From: Phoenix dactylifera
Taxonomy: Eukaryota; Streptophyta; Magnoliopsida; Arecales; Arecaceae
Assembly (NCBI RefSeq): GCF_009389715.1
Contig: NC_052395.1
Location: 3,534,001 to 3,598,000 of the forward strand
Direction of reading: 5' to 3'
Length of the DNA stretch: 64,000 nt
Below are positions 59,601 through 64,000 of the stretch, piece by piece. The notes beneath the pieces were generated by a model. The model did no database searches. It was not told the DNA's origin and saw only the letters and a list, made by a program, of their open reading frames with translations. Every line of letters starts with the position of its first letter. Position 1 is the first letter of the stretch. Position numbers and translations under genes: made by a program.

Positions 59601-62600
59601 AACAAAACAGCATGTTACCTTTTCTGTATTCTAAATAAAAGGGTACCATAGCAAGGGATCCACACCTAATCACAGTACGGATCAGCAATATATCTGTTCA
59701 AGACTTCTTCTATCAAATGCAAACTCCGAAATGCCTCAGTTTGTGAGGCTCTAGGTCAAGGTTTGCCATCTCAATACTGGACCATGCCGGTACAATGTTG
59801 GTATACTTGGTATATAGGGGTTGGTTCAGCGTACTAGACTAGTTGGTTCAGCGTACTAGACTAGTTGGTTCAGCGTACACGCCGGTATGAGGCCATACGT
59901 GCCGGTATGAGGACATATGGCGTATCAATAAAACAAACCTTGCTCCAGGTCATTCTTCTTAACATCTCTCACTCTCAATACTGTAACTGATCCCATCATA
60001 AATAAAAAAAACTCCACCTAGTTTAGTTCATGTTTTGAGAGAGAGAAGCAAACCTTTTCAATGGTGGGAGTTTATTTTTCAAAATAACATTAATAAATTC
60101 GGGAATCATAACCATCCATACTACCTCTGACATCCATCACACATGCCACACTCCAAAGTGCCTCATTGTCTGAAAGACACCAATTCATGAGGCTCCACCA
60201 CCCCATAGCTATTACTATATCAGACATATAAACCTTGTGTAGTTCGATTCTTGCCCTTACAAGAGAAGCGTGCCTTGCAAAACTAGGAGTTTATATATCG
60301 AAATATATGATAATAACATATGCTTAATCATGCCTCTTACATGCATCACACATGCCAAGGATGTTATAAGAATAACACATTCTTAGATCCTATCTTTTTT
60401 TAAGATGCTAACAGTCAGTATTTTGGGCCAGTTAGTGGATGGTTCAAATCACCCATCAAAAACAATAATGGAAGAAATAAGGGGCTACTCCATCTTACAC
60501 TATGCACTTTGCATGGGCAACATAAAAAATGCATTGACTAACATGAGGAATATCACTGAAACAATTATTCTAACCTGGATAGATAACATATAATACATCA
60601 TAATCCCCAAAAAATGAGGGGTTTATGAAAACCTGCTTGTCCCAGAACTTCTCATAGACTGAAAATGCTGTAGTGCTATCGAATTTGCCTCCGAGAGGCA
60701 CCAGGTCAATGAGCACAATAGTTTTGTCATATTCCTCAGTCGTAGCATTTGCTCCCATGATGCGGACCTGACTTTGTTTCATGAAAACCCCAGATGCAAT
60801 TTCTTGGGCAAGCTCAGAGACTAAAGGGAAGAATGTGAATAGTGCAATGCTTAGACGAAGTCCAACTCTTATCGGCATCACACAAGCACATGATGATCCT
60901 GGAGGGCTACTTGTAAAAGGCTCTGGGCAAGATAACGGGGTTGTACAGTCTGCAGACAAACCAAATAAATAGTGATTGTAATTGTATATTCAGCTAGACT
61001 TGGAGAATCTTAGAACAATGCAATGGGAATATCACAGAATTTGACAACAACATATTGATAAAATAATGATACTCCATACCTACCTTGATTAGGTGGTGGA
61101 GGTGGTAATGAATGGAAAGGTTGAAGTTGTGATGCCCTTGGCTTTCCAGAGGCAGACGCAGAAGGAGAAAGTACAGGAGATTGAATAGGCCCTGTAGGAA
61201 TGAGCACAATCAAAAACCAATGACGACTAGTATTATGAAAAAGGAGAAACATGTGTCAGAACAAGAGTGACAATTAAAAGCACTTAAATACACGTTTATT
61301 TTGGGTAGATGGGAACATTAGTGATGGGGAAGGCGTAGGGTTCCTTCATTACCTGCTGAATGAAAAGGAACTTGGGAAACTGAAGGGCCTGAAGAAAAAG
61401 AAAGCGGGTCAAGAGTTAAAGAAATAATATACCTGTATAATCTATATGTTATTTAATAAGGTTCCAACCTTGAAGATAAGGTGGTGGAGCATGATGCTCT
61501 CGACTATGCTTTGGGAGTACTGTTGGAGAATGTGAAGGAGCTGGAGAAAACACCTGCCTCTTATTAAAACTCAATGAGGGGTCAATGTAACATTTTCAGG
61601 TATATTATTCCAACCTGGATTACGGGATTGTGGAGAAGGAGCAGATGCAGGGCTTCCAGTTCTTTGCCTAGCCGTTGGCTGGTGAAATGAAACTACAGGT
61701 GCTGGTGCAGGGCTGTGAAATATTCTTTGTACTGGAGGTTGGGGATGTGAAGCGAAAGGAGAATGTACTGGATATGAGGGTCTACCAGACTCATGTGGAG
61801 CAGGGCTTATAACAGGAAAAGAGCCTGTAGAATAGATTAGACATTGGATTAGTATTTCTAATTTCTCATTCAAGCATTCGAACATTTTTCATGGAGGATA
61901 TAAGTACCTTTTGTGTGCGAATAATTTTTGGGGGATAAAGGACTGGATATATCTTTTGGTGGTGCAGGAACTGGCATGCTATATCTCCCATAGTTGGCAG
62001 GAGGTGTGGCGGGTGCTGGAGAAACTGCACATCATATGTTGCCATAAATGCACGATAAGCACATAAAGATCAGTCACGGAATTAGTATGTTTATCATTTC
62101 AACATTCTTCACTAAGAAGAGTACTTTTTGGATGTGCATGCTTTATAGGGGATGAATGTCTAGGCGGTGGAGGTGGTAATGAATGGAAAGGTTGAAGCTG
62201 TGGTGCTCGTGGCTTTCCTGAGGCAGATGTCGAAGGAGAAAGTACAGGAGATTGAACAGGCCCTGTAGGAATGAGCATGATCAAAAACCAATAACAAGTA
62301 GTATTATAAGGAAGGAGAAACATGTATTAGAATAAGAGTAGCAATTAGATGCACTTTAGTGGAAATTTATTTTGAGTAGATGGTAACATTATTGATGGGG
62401 AAGGTGTAAGTCTATATGTTATTTAGTAAGGTTACAACCTTGAATATAGGGTAGTGGAGCATGATGCTCTCGATTATGCTTTGGGAGTACTGCTGGAGGA
62501 TTTGAAGAAGCTGGAAAAAACACCTGCCTGTTATTAAAACTCAATGAGGGGTCAATATAATATTTTCAAGTATATTATTCCTACCTGGATTACGGGATTG

Positions 62601-63962
62601 TGGAGGAGCAGATGAAGGGCTTCCGGTTCTTTGCCTACCTATCGGCTGGCGAAATGAAACTACAGGTGCTGGTGCAGGGCTGCGAAATATTCTTTGTATT
62701 GGAGGTTGGGGATGTGAAGCGAAAGGAGAATGTACTGAATATGAGGGTCTACCAGCCTCATGTGGAGCAGGGCTTATAACAGGAAAAGAGCCTGTAGAAA
62801 AGAATAGACATTGGATTAGTGTTTATAATTTCCCATTCAAACATTTTTCATGGAGAATATAAGTACCTTTTGTGTGCGAATAATTTTTGGGGATTAAAGG
62901 ACTGGATATATCTTTTGGTGGTGCAGGAACTGGCATGCCATATCTCCCATAGTTGGCAGGAGGTGTCGCGGGTGCTGGAGAAACAGCAGGCTCTGCACAT
63001 CATATGTTGCCATAAATGCACTATAAGCACATAAAGATCAGTCACGGAATTGGTATGTTTATCATTTCAACATTTGTCACTAAGAAGAATACTTTTTGGA
63101 TGTGCATGGTTTTTAGGGGATGAATGTCTAGGCGGTGGAGGTGGTAATGAATGGAAAGGTTGAAGTTGTGGTGCCCGTGGCTTTCCTGAGGTAGATGCCA
63201 AAGGAGAAAGTACAGGAGATTGGACAGGCCCTGTAGGAATGAGCATGATCAAAAACCAATAACAAGTAGTATTATAAGAAAGGAGAAACATGTATTAGAA
63301 TAAGAGTAGCAATCAGATGCACTTAAGTATAAATTTATTTTGAGTAGATGGGTACATTATTGACAGGAAAGGTGTTAGTCTATATGTTATTTAATAAGGT
63401 TACAACCTTGGATATAGGGTAGTGGAGCATGATGCTCTCTATTATGCTTTGGGAGTACTGCTGGAGGATTTGAAGAAGCTGGAAAAAACACCTGTCTCTT
63501 ATTAAAACTCAATGAGGGATCAATATAACATTTTCAGGTATATTATTCCAACCTGGATTACGGGATTGTGGAGAAGGAGCAGATGCAGGGCTTCCGGTTC
63601 TTTGCCTAGTTGTCAGCTGGCGAAATGAAACTACAGGTGCTGGTGCAGTGCTGTGAAATATTCTTTGCACTGGAGGTTGGGGATGTGAAGCGAAAGGAGA
63701 ATCTATTGAATATGAGGGTCTACCAGCCTCATGTGGAGCAGGGCTTATAACAGGAAAAGAGCCTGTAGAAAAGATTAGACATTGGATTAGTATTTATAAC
63801 TTCTCATTCAAACATTTTCATGGAGGATATAAGTACCATTTTTGTGCGAATAATTTTGGGGGGATAAAGGGCTGGATATATCTTTTGGCGGTACAGGAAC
63901 TGGCATGCCATATCTCCCATAGTTAGCAGGAGGTGTGGTGGGTGCTGGAGAAACAGCAGGCC
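56608..63962 (-). CDS. ALE2-like receptor-like kinase (5' end beyond window), amplified proline-rich ectodomain
   Basis: Eighteen in-frame exons are visible: 63837-63962, 63553-63762, 63407-63478, 63093-63230, 62867-62992, 62585-62791, 62439-62510, 62125-62262, 61908-62024, 61615-61824, 61469-61540, 61353-61388, 61084-61191, 60575-60949, 59087-59359, 57934-58323, 57336-57579 and 56608-57238. They encode about 1181 residues plus stop; the start codon is outside. The order is Pro/Ser-rich repeats, a Cys-containing juxtamembrane ectodomain ([11 protein letters not shown]), a transmembrane helix ([21 protein letters not shown]), then a kinase with [34 protein letters not shown] and APEY, all catalytic residues present. 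The C-tail ends ENGD. Arabidopsis ALE2 (about 740 aa) acts at the epidermal plasma membrane with ACR4 in protoderm and cuticle formation. Odd: the ectodomain cassette is repeated (separate entry). Exons upstream of the Cys ectodomain are phase 1-1. Two donors in the repeat are weak (AAAAA|GTA). Confidence 0.9.
58431..58605. mobile_element. Foldback GGTAC-rich element in an ALE2 intron
   Basis: AAGGTTCAC at 58432 and GTGAACCTT near 58600 form inverted termini around about 170 bp rich in GGTAC/GGTATGG motifs. It is small and non-coding, and of the same general type as the elements at 21.0, 24.3 and 59.8 kb. No target duplication is evident. Confidence 0.5.
59757..59941. mobile_element. Foldback GCCGGTA-rich element in an ALE2 intron with internal 22-bp tandem repeats
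   Basis: The ends CAAGGTTTG and CAAACCTTG are perfect inverted complements. The interior contains ccggtacaatgttggta motifs and three tandem copies of a roughly 22-bp block (ttggttcagcgtactagac) at about 59820-59880. Non-coding. Confidence 0.55.
61084..63962 (-). repeat. Tandem multi-exon cassette (about 970 bp, three copies) in the ALE2-like gene
   Basis: Exons and introns repeat together. In gene order each unit has an exon of 117-126 bp ([14 protein letters not shown] type), one of 207-210 bp ([10 protein letters not shown] type), one of 72 bp ([11 protein letters not shown] type) and one of 108-138 bp (QSPVLSPS...SLPPPPP type). The 72-bp exons start at 63478, 62510 and 61540, and the 207-210-bp exons at 63762, 62791 and 61824, giving spacings of 968-971 bp. 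All exons are symmetric phase 1, so unit number can change without shifting the frame. The two upstream units are most alike; the downstream one lacks nine bases in its first exon, has a shorter last exon and carries an extra 36-bp exon. The array continues to the window edge. Confidence 0.9.
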
Positions 63963-64000
63963 CTGCACATCATATGTTGCCATAAATGCACTATCAGCGT

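Overview
The window is nuclear DNA of a flowering plant. It has GT-AG introns of 0.1-2.7 kb, plant-only gene families, and dense intergenic and intronic transposable elements. The codon style and repeat types would fit a monocot such as a palm, but that is inference and not proven here. Four protein-coding genes can be reconstructed exon by exon.

(1) At 5064-7122 (+) is a complete INDETERMINATE-DOMAIN (IDD) C2H2 zinc-finger transcription factor of 3 exons and 484 aa. (2) At 18414-30366 (-) is a complete DRG2-subfamily developmentally regulated GTP-binding protein of 11 coding exons and 399 aa, with a non-coding first exon near 31.8 kb and one GC-AG intron. (3) At 34064-38209 (-) is a complete HOTHEAD-like GMC oxidoreductase of 5 exons and 575 aa. 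(4) At 56608 to the right edge (-) is the 3' part of an ALE2-like receptor kinase, 18 exons and about 1181 aa visible. Its proline-rich ectodomain is encoded by a roughly 970-bp exon cassette present three times in tandem; the 5' end lies beyond the window. HOTHEAD and ALE2 are both epidermis/cuticle genes in Arabidopsis, and here they are neighbours on the same strand.

The space between genes is mostly mobile DNA. A degraded LINE 3' end occupies 1-745. A foldback element pair lies at 9.0-10.15 kb. At 10638-12914 is a head-to-head pair of TRIM (terminal-repeat retrotransposon in miniature) concatemers built on 137-bp LTRs; a 5S-rRNA-like unit sits between them, and the whole block is bracketed by the 5-bp direct repeat ACAAA. 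A Ty1/copia element (about 42444-53259) contains two later insertions. One is a 5.87-kb CACTA transposon with ATA target duplication. The other is a 427-bp TRIM of the same family as the 10.6-12.9 kb block. The CACTA in turn carries a complete 636-bp LTR miniature element with a perfect TGATT duplication, a second TRIM relic and a LINE fragment. Introns of the DRG and ALE2 genes hold CCGGT/GGTAC-rich foldback elements with AAGGTT...AACCTT-like ends.

No CRISPR array, bacterial operon or tRNA gene was recognised. The two most unusual structures are the palindromic TRIM/5S block and the amplified exon cassette of the receptor kinase.
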